Shown one piece after another: positions 52,496 to 61,316 of a stretch of 64,000 bases of DNA. Made by a program: the position numbers and the translations under genes. Each line of letters starts with the position of its first letter. The stretch's first letter is position 1. The stretch comes from Tenacibaculum discolor (GTDB taxonomy: Bacteria > Bacteroidota > Bacteroidia > Flavobacteriales > Flavobacteriaceae), in NCBI RefSeq assembly GCF_003664185.1, contig NZ_RCCS01000011.1:62001-126000 (forward strand), written 5' to 3'. The notes beneath the pieces were generated by a model. That model had not been told where the DNA came from, searched no databases, and saw only the letters and a list, made by a program, of their open reading frames with translations.

Positions 52496-53653
52496 TTAAA
52501 AATAGTATCCGATATTTATGTTAAATCTCATGTCCCAATCAGCATTAGGTGTTCCGCTAGCTAAAGCATTTGTCCATACTGGGCCTAACCAAGGATGATC
52601 TTTTCCTGCTGCAAAATCTACATAAGTATAAACATTGCCGGCAGTTACTAAGAAGCCAAATACATTCATTAAGCTGTCTTCAAAATTTACAGCTGCTTTA
52701 TCCATATAGCCAAAGTCATTATAAACTTGTATGCTAGAAATAGGTTTCCATTTCACAGGAAAAGTGTAAGCAGTACCTAAGGTATATGTTGTTGCCTCTG
52801 AAGCAGTAAGGTAAGGAGCTCCGTAAGCAGTTAAAGCAATAAGATTGCTATAGGTAGTGTTTTTAGTGTTGTATTTATAAGTAGAAACTTGAGCTTTAGC
52901 ATCAAAGTTTTTAGCATTTAGTTGATAGTGTAAGGCAAAAGCATGATGGCTAGATGTATCTTCAGTATCTAAATTATAGAGACCTCCATATTGTACAGAA
53001 AGCCCTATTTTGTGTTGAATATTTTTATTACCGAAGTGATAATTTACTTTACCATTTAATTGATTTGTTTCCTTGTATCTTAAATCTAGATTACCATCTC
53101 CATCAATGTCTATAGAGGCAACATCGTACGAATATCGGCTATCAGAAACATCAGAGTTGCTTCCAAAATTTAGTTCTTCAGCATTTTTAAAAAAAGCCAA
53201 GGCGTATTCCCATTTTTCTCCTTTATGTGTAAATTTTACTCCCATATCATGATCGTCTTCTAGTCCTAAGTAGTAGTTAATACCAAAAAACCAACTATGA
53301 GAGTTGTATTGAGTAATACCAAAAGGCACTTGCGTTAACCCTAATTGGATATTGTCTTTTTCGTTAAAGTCATACCCTAACCAACCTTGTTTAAGCATAC
53401 CGCCACCAAAACTTTGTGAATAAAAGCGGTATTCAGCATTTAGCTTTATTCCTTTATATTTTGCTTTAGCATTAATTCTGAAGACGTCGAAACCGAAATC
53501 GCCTCCACGCTTTTTTTGACCGTCTTTCCAAGAAGATAGGTTGTAGTTAAATCGAAGTGCTCCGCCAATTTTAACCTCAGGCTTTTCTTGTGAAAACATA
53601 ACTGTAACAAAAGAAAAAGCAACTAAGACTAGGCTTTTTTTTGTGAAATTCAT
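52496..53653 (-). CDS. Outer-membrane beta-barrel porin-like protein
   Basis: A 385-residue exported protein (signal about 1-21, VTVMFSQ-EKP) with alternating amphipathic strands and a terminal aromatic (RFNINIGYYF), as in outer-membrane barrels. It resembles phosphate-selective O/P-type porins. A calcium-loop-like insertion DIDGDGNLD (DxDxDG) sits in a likely external loop near residue 180. It is first in the operon with the BCCT transporter and USP, suggesting uptake of the same small solute across both membranes. Confidence 0.78.
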   Translation of the reverse strand: MNFTKKSLVLVAFSFVTVMFSQEKPEVKIGGALRFNYNLSSWKDGQKKRGGDFGFDVFRINAKAKYKGIKLNAEYRFYSQSFGGGMLKQGWLGYDFNEKDNIQLGLTQVPFGITQYNSHSWFFGINYYLGLEDDHDMGVKFTHKGEKWEYALAFFKNAEELNFGSNSDVSDSRYSYDVASIDIDGDGNLDLRYKETNQLNGKVNYHFGNKNIQHKIGLSVQYGGLYNLDTEDTSSHHAFALHYQLNAKNFDAKAQVSTYKYNTKNTTYSNLIALTAYGAPYLTASEATTYTLGTAYTFPVKWKPISSIQVYNDFGYMDKAAVNFEDSLMNVFGFLVTAGNVYTYVDFAAGKDHPWLGPVWTNALASGTPNADWDMRFNINIGYYF

Positions 53654-54153
53654 TGTTGATATTAATAAATGTGAAGAAAGCGTACTCGTAAAAGCACATT
53701 TTCAAGTGAAAGGATAAGAGAAAACTCTTTCTAGCTTAAAAAAATGGTAATTATTTTGAAGGAGGAATGAATTTATCTGATTGATTCCTAAAAACTAAAA
53801 AGTTAAAACTGAATACTCGTTTATTCTTTTTGTCTTTGAGTTTTTTTATCATAAGACTGCAAAGTTACTGATTAAAATGGGGTTTTCAAAAAAAGAGAGT
53901 CTTGGAGTGTTAAAATTTTTAACTAAAAAGAAAATAAAGAACCCTTGGTGTTTTATGAGTTATGTGAAAAATATGTAGCCTTTAACGCTTTTTTATGAAG
54001 CTACTTTTGTGTTAGTTTTCTTAAAGGGTACTAAGAAGCTTAGGAAAAAGAAATTAAGTTATTAAAAAGAGTGATCTGTTGCGTTTTAAAAAAATGTTGT
54101 CGTTTTTATGTTGTTAAATTTCAGTATATTAGTGTATTAAATATCATGTGTAA
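53654..54153. other. 500-base intergenic region holding the porin promoter
   Basis: No open frame or RNA gene is recognised here. Toward the porin there is a 200-base leader with no known riboswitch fold that I can identify. The divergent PAS-protein gene starts at 54154 without an evident TAnnTTTG box. Several weak A/T-rich inverted repeats (for example around 53971-54006) are present, but none is a convincing terminator. Confidence 0.5.
53860..53890 (-). promoter_or_regulatory. Promoter of the porin-BCCT-USP operon (-7 and -33)
   Basis: CAAAGTTA (53860-53867) reads TAACTTTG on the coding strand, a perfect -7 box. CAAA (53887-53890) is the -33 TTTG, with a 19-base spacer, the standard Bacteroidota arrangement. 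The predicted leader to the start at 53653 is about 200 bases, unusually long here. Confidence 0.7.
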
Positions 54154-55593
54154 ATGAGAACTTCAATGGGAAGAAAAAACTTGTATGGCTATATCATAAA
54201 CAGTATTATGGTTATAGTACTTGGTATTATTTATTGGAAACAAATGGATTATACTACTAATAGATTCTTGAATTGGGTTTCATTGGTACTAATAGTTCTC
54301 ATTTTAGGAATGTTAACAATTGTTTTTTTGGTTTTAAAAACACAGATTAAAGCAAAAGAGAAATCGCAAGAAGAGCTTTTAAGGAATCAAAGATTATTAC
54401 AATCAATAATAAACAACACAACCAATGTCATTTCTGTAAAAAAAATAAATGGTGAGTATATACTAGTAAATGAGAAGTACCAATTAATTTTTGGTAAATC
54501 AGAGGAAAGTTTAATAGGAAAAACGAACCATGATATTTTGCCAAAAGAAATTGCAGATAGATATCTTGAAGCCGATTTAGAGGCAATAAAAGCTGGAAAA
54601 GAAATTCAAATAGAAGAAGTAGTAGAACAGTCTGATGGACCACATATATATTTGTCTGTAAAATTTCCCTTATTTGATACTTCTAACAGGGTATATGCCA
54701 TTGGAAGTATATCTACAGATATTACAGAAAGAAAGGCAATTATGGAGTCGCAAAAAGAAGCGGATACCTTTTTTAATATCTCTACAGATAGTCTGGTTAT
54801 AGCATCTAATGAGAAGTTTTTAAAAGTTAATACTTCGTTAAGTAATCTTCTAGGGTATACAAAAGAAGAGCTTTTAAGAGAGTCGTTTGCTACTTATATT
54901 TTTCCTGAAGATATTGAAAAGACAAATGAGGCTATTAAAAAGCTAGAAATGGGAGCGAACTTAGTAAGTTTTAATAATAGATGGATTTGTAAGGATAAAA
55001 GTATTAAGTGGTTATCTTGGAATGCTACTTCAGATAAGAATACAGGAACATTGTATGCTGTGGCTAGAGATATTACTAAAGACTTGTTGCTTCAAGAAGA
55101 GAGTGAAAAAAGAATGAATGAGCTGTATGAGAATCAGCAAAAATTGAATATGATTATAGAAAATATTAGTGATGGTGTGTTAGTTGCTAATACTGATAAG
55201 CAGGTTATATTGGCTAACGAGGTTGCTAATGAGCTTTTTGGTATAGAAGATGATTCAAAAATATCTGTTGACTTTTCTGATCACTTTAAAGTGATAAACT
55301 CATATGATGGGAAAGTTTTTCCTATTCAAAACCTACCAGCTGAACTAGCTTTAGAAGGTAAAATTACCAACGATATTGATGTGTTGTTGATGAATAAAGA
55401 GACGAATGAAATAAGGAGAGTATTGTTGAGTGGAAGACCTATAATTGATAATGAAAATTATATCGCTGCTGTAGTTGTAACTATTAAAGATATAAGTAGG
55501 TATAAGAGGTTAGAAGCAGAATTAAAAAGAAAAGACCAAGAATCAAGAAGAAGAATTGGTTTCAAAAAAGATGATTCAAAAAAGAAAGAATAA
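54154..55593 (+). CDS. Membrane sensor with three PAS domains and no output domain
   Basis: A 479-residue protein. Two N-terminal helices (about 9-25 and 39-62, IINSIMVIVLGIIYW and WVSLVLIVLILGMLTIVFLV) are followed by a coiled linker and three PAS domains at about 80-195 (LLQSIINNTTNVISVKKING), 200-310 (with WLSWNATSDKNTGTLYAVAR) and 330-450 (GVLVANTDKQVILANEVANE). The protein then ends in a basic tail. No histidine kinase, GGDEF, EAL or HTH domain follows. It is monocistronic. The signal sensed is unknown. Confidence 0.85.
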   Translation: MRTSMGRKNLYGYIINSIMVIVLGIIYWKQMDYTTNRFLNWVSLVLIVLILGMLTIVFLVLKTQIKAKEKSQEELLRNQRLLQSIINNTTNVISVKKINGEYILVNEKYQLIFGKSEESLIGKTNHDILPKEIADRYLEADLEAIKAGKEIQIEEVVEQSDGPHIYLSVKFPLFDTSNRVYAIGSISTDITERKAIMESQKEADTFFNISTDSLVIASNEKFLKVNTSLSNLLGYTKEELLRESFATYIFPEDIEKTNEAIKKLEMGANLVSFNNRWICKDKSIKWLSWNATSDKNTGTLYAVARDITKDLLLQEESEKRMNELYENQQKLNMIIENISDGVLVANTDKQVILANEVANELFGIEDDSKISVDFSDHFKVINSYDGKVFPIQNLPAELALEGKITNDIDVLLMNKETNEIRRVLLSGRPIIDNENYIAAVVVTIKDISRYKRLEAELKRKDQESRRRIGFKKDDSKKKE

Positions 55594-55618
55594 AATTGTA
55601 AGAAAAGTTAAGAGAAAG

Positions 55619-56605
55619 TTATTTATTCTTTTCAGCTTTTTTCTTTTCTTTTTCTAATTTTCTAAAATATCCTCGAGTTAAAAAATTGTGTTTAAAAGCT
55701 TCCATGTTTTCATTAAACTTTTCTGTTCCTTCGTTTATATTTTGAAGTGTAGATTTTAGACTATTAACCAAAGAGGTATCTTTTGTAATATAGTTAAGAG
55801 CTCCTTCACTAGAGTTAAAATCATCAACTAGAACATTAATGTTTCCTATAAGGCTATCAATTTTTACACTTGAAGCATCGATGTTATGTACAATAGATTT
55901 TAATTTTTTACCAGAAATAGAATCATTAATTAACATGCCTAAAACAGTGTTATCATCTGTTTTTAATGAAGTTATTATATGGTTTAATTCGTTAATAGTG
56001 TTTGATGCTTGGTAACTTATTTTTTTTAGGTTTTTAACAGACTGTTTCATGTCTTTTGCCATAATTGTGTCGTTTAGTAAAACACCTAAAGTTCCTTTGC
56101 CCTCTAATAGTTTGTTGGTTATTTTTAAAAGATCAGCTGTAAGTATTGCTGCATTTTCATTAGTAACACTTAATGTGTTTAAAATATCATCTGTTCCAAT
56201 TTTACTATAAGAGCTAATAACATCTCCATTTTTAATTAATGCTTCTGTTTTTTTTCCTGGAACTATATTTACAATCATATTTCCTACTAATCCGTCAGAA
56301 CCTATAGTAGCAACAGCATTCTTCTTTATATGAATGGCTATTTTTTTGTCAATAACCATGTTTACTTTTATAGTGGAATCATTAATCATAGTTATATTTT
56401 TTACAGTTCCTATGTTTATTCCTGAATAACGAACATTATTTCCGTTTTGCAATCCGTTAACATTTTGAAAATAAGCGCTGATGGTAAAGTTTTCTTGAAA
56501 CATGCTTTGGCGTTGCCCGATGAGGTAAATAGCAAAAACAAAAATAATTGTACCTATAGATACAAATAGTCCCAATCTAAATTTTTGTGAGTTTGTTGTT
56601 TTCAT
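55619..56605 (-). CDS. mlaD: MlaD-family (MCE domain) lipid-transport protein
   Basis: A 328-residue protein with an N-terminal membrane helix (LGLFVSIGTIIFVFAIYLI) and an MCE domain at about 37-120 (NFTISAYFQNVNGLQNGNNV, then RYSGINIGTVKNITMINDST). A long helical, Asn/Asp-rich region follows to the end. MlaD forms hexameric rings that shuttle phospholipids between membranes. It is the last gene of the permease-ATPase-MlaD unit (5-base gap). Confidence 0.92.
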   Translation of the reverse strand: MKTTNSQKFRLGLFVSIGTIIFVFAIYLIGQRQSMFQENFTISAYFQNVNGLQNGNNVRYSGINIGTVKNITMINDSTIKVNMVIDKKIAIHIKKNAVATIGSDGLVGNMIVNIVPGKKTEALIKNGDVISSYSKIGTDDILNTLSVTNENAAILTADLLKITNKLLEGKGTLGVLLNDTIMAKDMKQSVKNLKKISYQASNTINELNHIITSLKTDDNTVLGMLINDSISGKKLKSIVHNIDASSVKIDSLIGNINVLVDDFNSSEGALNYITKDTSLVNSLKSTLQNINEGTEKFNENMEAFKHNFLTRGYFRKLEKEKKKAEKNK

Positions 56606-56610
56606 AATAC

Positions 56611-57360
56611 CTATTTAAAAAAAGCTTTAATCTTTGGGTCTTCAGAGTTAGATAATTCTTTAAATGTTCCTGTAGCATAGTCGATGCCATCAATAAGTAA
56701 TATCATTCTATCTGAAATAACTCGAGCACAATCAACATCGTGAGTAATAATAAGTGACGAGGTATTGTATTTTTTTTGAATATTTTGCATTAAGATAATA
56801 ATTTCTTTCGCAGTAATAGGATCCAGTCCACTTGTAGGTTCGTCATATAAAATAATTTTTGGCTGTAAAATAAGGGTTCGTGCTAAAGCAATTCGTCGTT
56901 TCATACCTCCAGACAATTCAGAAGGCATCATGTCTATTGTGTGTGTCAATCCAACATTGTCTAAAGCTTCAATAACCAGTTTTTCAGTATCAATTAATTT
57001 TTTATTTTTTCTTGTACGGCCTCGCAATGGAAATTCTAAATTTTCACGGACAGTCATAGAGTCATATAGCGCACTACCTTGAAATAGAAAACCTATGTCG
57101 GTACGTAAAATATCTAATGCCTCTTGGTCTAGTTTAGTTATATCATGATGCATCACTGAAATAATACCTTTATCAGCTTCCATTAATCCTACTAAACATT
57201 TAATCATAACCGATTTTCCAGACCCTGATTTTCCCATGACTACTAAATTTTCGCCTTCATAAAGCTGCATATTAAACCCATTAAGCACATGGTTATCTCC
57301 AAAGGCTTTGTATAAGTCTTTAATTTCTAGAACTACTTTTTTGTTAAGGGTATTTGTCAT
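56611..57360 (-). CDS. mlaF: Mla-type ABC transporter ATPase
   Basis: A 249-residue ABC ATPase. Walker A is GKSGSGKSVMIK, the signature is SELSGGMKRRIALARTLIL, Walker B is IILYDEPTSGLDPI and the H-loop is LIITHD. It powers the MlaE permease and MlaD in outer-membrane lipid asymmetry. It overlaps the permease gene by 4 bases. Confidence 0.93.
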   Translation of the reverse strand: MTNTLNKKVVLEIKDLYKAFGDNHVLNGFNMQLYEGENLVVMGKSGSGKSVMIKCLVGLMEADKGIISVMHHDITKLDQEALDILRTDIGFLFQGSALYDSMTVRENLEFPLRGRTRKNKKLIDTEKLVIEALDNVGLTHTIDMMPSELSGGMKRRIALARTLILQPKIILYDEPTSGLDPITAKEIIILMQNIQKKYNTSSLIITHDVDCARVISDRMILLIDGIDYATGTFKELSNSEDPKIKAFFK

Positions 57361-58139
57361 AATTCAAAAAAGATATCAGTTACAAAAACAGCTATAAAAT
57401 CAATAATAAAAAGTAATAAAGAAGCAGTTACTACAGCTGTGTTTGTAGCTTTACCAACACCAGCGGTTCCTTTTTTACAGTTATACCCCTTAAAGCAACC
57501 AATAATTCCTATTGCAGCTCCAAAGAAAAACGACTTTATTGTAGCTGGAACTACGTCTCCAAACTTTATAGCATCAAATACTTGATTAAAATACAAAATA
57601 AAAGAGACATCTCCTTTTGTGCTTTCAACTAAAAAAGACCCAAACAAAGCAACAGTATCAGCTATAATTACTAGTAAAGGGAGCATGAGGGTAACGGCTA
57701 AAACTCGAGTAACTACTAAGTATTTAAAAGGATTTATGCCAGAAACTTCCATAGCATCTATTTGTTCGGTAACACGCATAGAACCTAATTCGGCGCTAAT
57801 ACCAGAACCTATTTTTCCTGCACATACTAAAGCAGTGATGATAGGGCCTATTTCTCTTATAATTGAAATACCAACCATAGAAGGCATCCAAGATACAGCA
57901 CCAAATTCCATTAAAGTTGGGCGAGTTTGCAAAGTAAGAACCAAACCTATTATAAAACCAGTAATACTAACTAATAGTAACGAACGATAACCTATTTGAT
58001 AACATTGCAACATTAACTCCTTAAACTCAAAAGGTCGTTTAAAAGCCTCTCTAAAGAAACGAGCGGTAAAAAAAGCTAACTCACCAGTTTCTATAAAAAA
58101 AGATTTCAACTGCTTAATCATTAAATTAAAACGTAGCAT
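57357..58139 (-). CDS. mlaE: MlaE-family ABC transporter permease
   Basis: A 260-residue permease with about five helices. The family signature is IREIGPIITALVCAGKIGSG, followed by ISAELGSMRVTEQIDAMEVSG and NPFKYLVVTRVLAVTLMLPL. It is the first gene of the unit; the start could also be the internal ATG at 58119-58121. The gap of about 150 bases to the L,D-transpeptidase contains a palindrome at 58215-58228 and an L,D-transpeptidase promoter. Confidence 0.93.
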   Translation of the reverse strand: MLRFNLMIKQLKSFFIETGELAFFTARFFREAFKRPFEFKELMLQCYQIGYRSLLLVSITGFIIGLVLTLQTRPTLMEFGAVSWMPSMVGISIIREIGPIITALVCAGKIGSGISAELGSMRVTEQIDAMEVSGINPFKYLVVTRVLAVTLMLPLLVIIADTVALFGSFLVESTKGDVSFILYFNQVFDAIKFGDVVPATIKSFFFGAAIGIIGCFKGYNCKKGTAGVGKATNTAVVTASLLLFIIDFIAVFVTDIFFEL

Positions 58140-58214
58140 AAATTGAGTTTAATGTTGTAATTGAATGTATATCAATTAATTATTATTAAAAATAATGAAA
58201 ATTATACTATAAAA

Positions 58215-58228
58215 ATGATAATTATCAT
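58215..58228. promoter_or_regulatory. Palindrome ATGATAATTATCAT upstream of the L,D-transpeptidase gene
   Basis: A perfect 14-bp palindrome about 23 bases upstream of the -7 box. It resembles a Fur-type (GATAAT/ATTATC) or Fnr-type (TGAT-N4-ATCA) site and overlaps the -33 position, so a repressing regulator is likely. It shares ATGAT-N4-ATCAT with the suf site at 6747. Confidence 0.5.
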
Positions 58229-58250
58229 CTAAAATCTCTAACTATAAACA

Positions 58251-58258
58251 TATCTTTA
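58251..58258 (+). promoter_or_regulatory. -7 promoter element of the L,D-transpeptidase gene
   Basis: TATCTTTA is one base from TAnnTTTG and lies 34 bases before the start at 58293. Confidence 0.5.
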
Positions 58259-58292
58259 TTACGAAATATGTAAACACAAACAAAACTTGAAA

Positions 58293-59207
58293 ATGCTTAA
58301 GATTATTAAATTGGCTTTAGTTCTTATCTTTTTGATTGTTTTAAAAGAATACTATCCCGAAAAAAAAAGAGAGGAAGAAAGGATGAGTACTAAAGTTTTG
58401 GTTCAATCTATTTTACCTATTAAGGTAAAAATTGATCGTAATATTATTGTAGAAAACTACTTTGAGTACTTAGACTCCATTGTTGAAAGGTATGATTCTT
58501 TAGTATCATATAAATTGACTGAACATCTTTTAGTTCGAACTAATTCTTGGATAATAGATACACTTCAAAATACCGATTATTATCGAAAGAAAGCTTTAGA
58601 TTCTTTTGTTTTTAGTCAAAAAAAAATGATTGTATTGCCAAAAGGAGCATCGATAATTATTCCTGATTCTATAACCGCAAAAGAGATGCTTGATTCTTTT
58701 CAGAAAACTAGAATAGATATTAATATTCCTGAATTTAAACTTAGAATATATGAAGATTCTTTAAAATTGTATGATTTTCCTGTAAGAGTAGGGAGAAATG
58801 AAAAAAAGTACTTAAAAATGTCTGATAGGGTTGAGGATTTAAAAACCAAAACAGGAAAAGGTTTTATCATAAATTATGAACGTAAGCCGCGATATGTAAA
58901 TCCAGTAAATAATCTTGAATATTTAACAACTAGAAGAGATGATAATAAAATAACTAAGTTACCTCAAATTCCTTTTATTGAAACCGAGATAAATGGTTTG
59001 CGTAATGGTCAAATGATACATCCAACAACTAATCCTATAACTTTAGGAAAGGCATATTCTAATGGTTGCATCGGAACGAAAGAGGCTGATGCTTGGGTTA
59101 TTTATTACCACGCGCCAATTGGCACCAAAATAAGGATAAGATACGATTTAGAAATTTTAGATAAAAAAGGAGGTAAAAAGTATTTAAAGAACATTTATAA
59201 GAAATAA
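58293..59207 (+). CDS. YkuD-family L,D-transpeptidase
   Basis: A 304-residue protein anchored by an N-terminal signal helix (IIKLALVLIFLIVLKEYYP). The catalytic domain begins near residue 140 (NIPEFKLRIYEDSLKLYDFP). The catalytic His is in MIHPTTNPITLGK and the Cys in AYSNGCIGTKEADAW, the YkuD H-x(n)-SxGC-type motif. It forms 3-3 peptide crosslinks in peptidoglycan or attaches outer-membrane proteins. I start at ATG 58293; a TTG two codons upstream is less likely. Confidence 0.9.
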   Translation: MLKIIKLALVLIFLIVLKEYYPEKKREEERMSTKVLVQSILPIKVKIDRNIIVENYFEYLDSIVERYDSLVSYKLTEHLLVRTNSWIIDTLQNTDYYRKKALDSFVFSQKKMIVLPKGASIIIPDSITAKEMLDSFQKTRIDINIPEFKLRIYEDSLKLYDFPVRVGRNEKKYLKMSDRVEDLKTKTGKGFIINYERKPRYVNPVNNLEYLTTRRDDNKITKLPQIPFIETEINGLRNGQMIHPTTNPITLGKAYSNGCIGTKEADAWVIYYHAPIGTKIRIRYDLEILDKKGGKKYLKNIYKK

Positions 59208-59216
59208 GCCTTTTAT

Positions 59217-60218
59217 TTAAAAAGTATTATAACTGAGTTCATTTTCTGTTGTTCTTCCGTTGTTCCAACAGCTTAGATTATAAATGGTGGTATTAGCAAT
59301 GTTGGTTATAGCTTCATAGGTTAAAAAGGCATGATGACCTGTAATAAGTACGTTTGGCATTGCTATTAATTTTACTAAAAGATTATCCTTTTGTGCTTTT
59401 TTAGAGTTATTATTAAAAAAAATACCTTTTTCTTTTTCGTATACATCAATACCTAAAGCACCAATCTTTCCGTTTTCTAATCCTGCTATTATGTGCTCTG
59501 TATTTATAATGGCACCTCTAGCTGTATTGATAATTATGACGCCTTCTTTCATTTTAGAGATTAAATCATTGTTAATTAAGTGATAAGTTTCGGTGGTTAA
59601 AGGAGTATGCAAAGAAATAATATCTGCTTTTTTACATAAAGTATTTAAAGTTACATATTGTAGCTGATAAGAATCCGCTAACTCTTTATTTTCTTTAATA
59701 TCATATCCCAATAATTTGCATCCAAACCCATGCATAATTTTACACATAACAGAGCCTATTTTTCCTGTTCCAATAATGCCTATTGTTTTATTGTTTAAGT
59801 CAAAGCCAATAAGGTTTTCTTGAGCAAAATTAAAATTACTAATACGTTTGTTAGATTCAATCAACTTTCTATCTAAAGCTAACAAAAGCGCGGTAGCATG
59901 TTCGGCGATAGCATAAGGAGAATAAGCAGGTACATTAGCTACCTTAATATTGAGGTTGGAGGCAGTTTTTAGATCTACATTGTCGTATCCTGCCGATCTT
60001 AAAGTTATATACTTAATTCCTAAACTGTCCAATTTTTTTATGATAAGGGAATCAGCTTCATCTGCTGCAAATATAGATATGGCATCATACCCTTTAGCCA
60101 ATGTTACTGTTTTTAATGATAAAGCTTCTTTTATGAATGTTAGCTGAAGCTTCTCTTTATTAGCTTCTTTTAAGTAAGGTATTTCAAAACTTTTGGAACT
60201 ATATACAAGTACTTTCAT
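59217..60218 (-). CDS. D-2-hydroxyacid dehydrogenase
   Basis: A 333-residue NAD-dependent dehydrogenase. The Rossmann motif GIIGTGKIGSVMCK is at about 146-159, and the catalytic His is near ITGHHAFLTYEAITNIA. Arg and Glu sites are present in NTARGAIINTEHIIAGLENG and LGIDVYEKEKG. It resembles D-lactate dehydrogenase of the LdhA type. Substrate specificity within 2-hydroxyacids is uncertain. It is monocistronic. Confidence 0.92.
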   Translation of the reverse strand: MKVLVYSSKSFEIPYLKEANKEKLQLTFIKEALSLKTVTLAKGYDAISIFAADEADSLIIKKLDSLGIKYITLRSAGYDNVDLKTASNLNIKVANVPAYSPYAIAEHATALLLALDRKLIESNKRISNFNFAQENLIGFDLNNKTIGIIGTGKIGSVMCKIMHGFGCKLLGYDIKENKELADSYQLQYVTLNTLCKKADIISLHTPLTTETYHLINNDLISKMKEGVIIINTARGAIINTEHIIAGLENGKIGALGIDVYEKEKGIFFNNNSKKAQKDNLLVKLIAMPNVLITGHHAFLTYEAITNIANTTIYNLSCWNNGRTTENELSYNTF

Positions 60219-60364
60219 GATAAAAACAATTAATTAAGTTGAAGCTAAAATATTGATTTAGAGGTTTTTTTTTAATGATATTTGTCATTTTAAAAGAGTG
60301 AGTTTAACATAAAACGTTTAGTTTTTTTAGTGAAAACGAAAGAATATAAACTTTTATTAAAAAC

Positions 60365-60952
60365 TTAAACATTAGCAAAAAAGAGTACTATAATTAAAAT
60401 AAGAAGTCCTATTAAAAAACTACTATAGGCCAGTTCTAAATAAAAATACCCACGTTTCATTTCTTTTTCTAATAAAAACATAGTTCTAACTTTATTCCCT
60501 ATTTGTAATTCTTGACTATTTAAAACTTTGTTGTAAGCTTTTTCATATTCTTCTAAAGTTTTACCGCTTGACATACCAATCATAAAAAGATTTTCTTCTC
60601 TTTTCTTGTATTTAGAAACAACATCTTTTTTAAATCTCTTGTAGAAAGCCAAGCTATTTGGTTTAGAAGCTAATATGGAGAATATTAAAGATGTAAACGA
60701 TGTTATAATTAAAATAATGGCAATTTTAATACCGAAGTTAATTTCAGTAATATAGTTAAAGAAAATAACAGAGGCTGAAAGTATTGTAGCGTTTACTTTT
60801 AGCATAATAGCTGCTTTTCTATCAATTAAGTTTAAAGTGCTGAGGTAGAATTTATTTTGATTTCTTTGATAAGTAGCGAAAGACTTCCTGGGCTCTTTTT
60901 TTGTAGCAAACAAGCCTATACTTTCTTTAAGTTCGGTTTCTTTAGTAGTCAT
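60365..60952 (-). CDS. DUF5706 (Pycsar effector PycTM-like) membrane protein, orphan
   Basis: A 195-residue protein with three hydrophobic segments (about 46-66, 70-91 and 168-193). The pattern YLSTLNLIDRKAAIMLKVNA, FMIGMSSGKTLEEYEKAYNK, then KVRTMFLLEKEMKRGYFYLE with ELAYSSFLIGLL, matches the DUF5706 family. Members are effectors of Pycsar anti-phage systems, in which a phage-activated uridylate or cytidylate cyclase makes cUMP or cCMP and the effector disrupts the membrane. No cyclase is found in the window. The neighbouring genes are a dehydrogenase and an integrated element. Confidence 0.8.
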   Translation of the reverse strand: MTTKETELKESIGLFATKKEPRKSFATYQRNQNKFYLSTLNLIDRKAAIMLKVNATILSASVIFFNYITEINFGIKIAIILIITSFTSLIFSILASKPNSLAFYKRFKKDVVSKYKKREENLFMIGMSSGKTLEEYEKAYNKVLNSQELQIGNKVRTMFLLEKEMKRGYFYLELAYSSFLIGLLILIIVLFFANV

Positions 60953-61316
60953 CTCTATAAAGTTTGCGCGATAAAGGTTTACTAAGAGTGCTGTAACTAA
61001 TGAAGAGTTGTAAATGTTAGTTTTGTTTCATTCTATCTGTTTGTTGATGATTAATTCAACACGTTGGTTATGTTGTAAAAATTAAATCGCTAGTAAATTG
61101 ATAATTTATTTATTCTTAGAAAAAATATTTTCGAGGAGTGACTTAAAGATACGAAAAAAATATGTGTTTTTATTTCTTGAGTGTTGAAAATGAGTTGTCT
61201 GTAGGTTTTGGTTTTGAAGATGATTGAAAAAAAGATAAATTAAAAATTAATAGAATCCCCTTTAAGTAATTAGTAAAAAACAAAAAAGCACCAACTAAAT
61301 GTTGATGCTTTAAAGG
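60953..61316. other. Gene-free region between the DUF5706 gene and the attachment site
   Basis: No convincing open frame is visible. A possible -7 box (TATCTTTA on the minus strand, 61144-61151) is present but lies about 190 bases from the DUF5706 start. The right end contains a hairpin terminator (61287-61309). The rest of the region is A/T-rich. Confidence 0.5.
61282..61309 (-). terminator. Terminator next to the attachment site
   Basis: AGCACCAAC (61287-61295) and GTTGATGCT (61301-61309) pair with one G-T wobble; on the minus strand a T-run follows. It would end a minus-strand transcript coming from the right, the expected position for a tRNA terminator before the element inserted. Confidence 0.75.
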
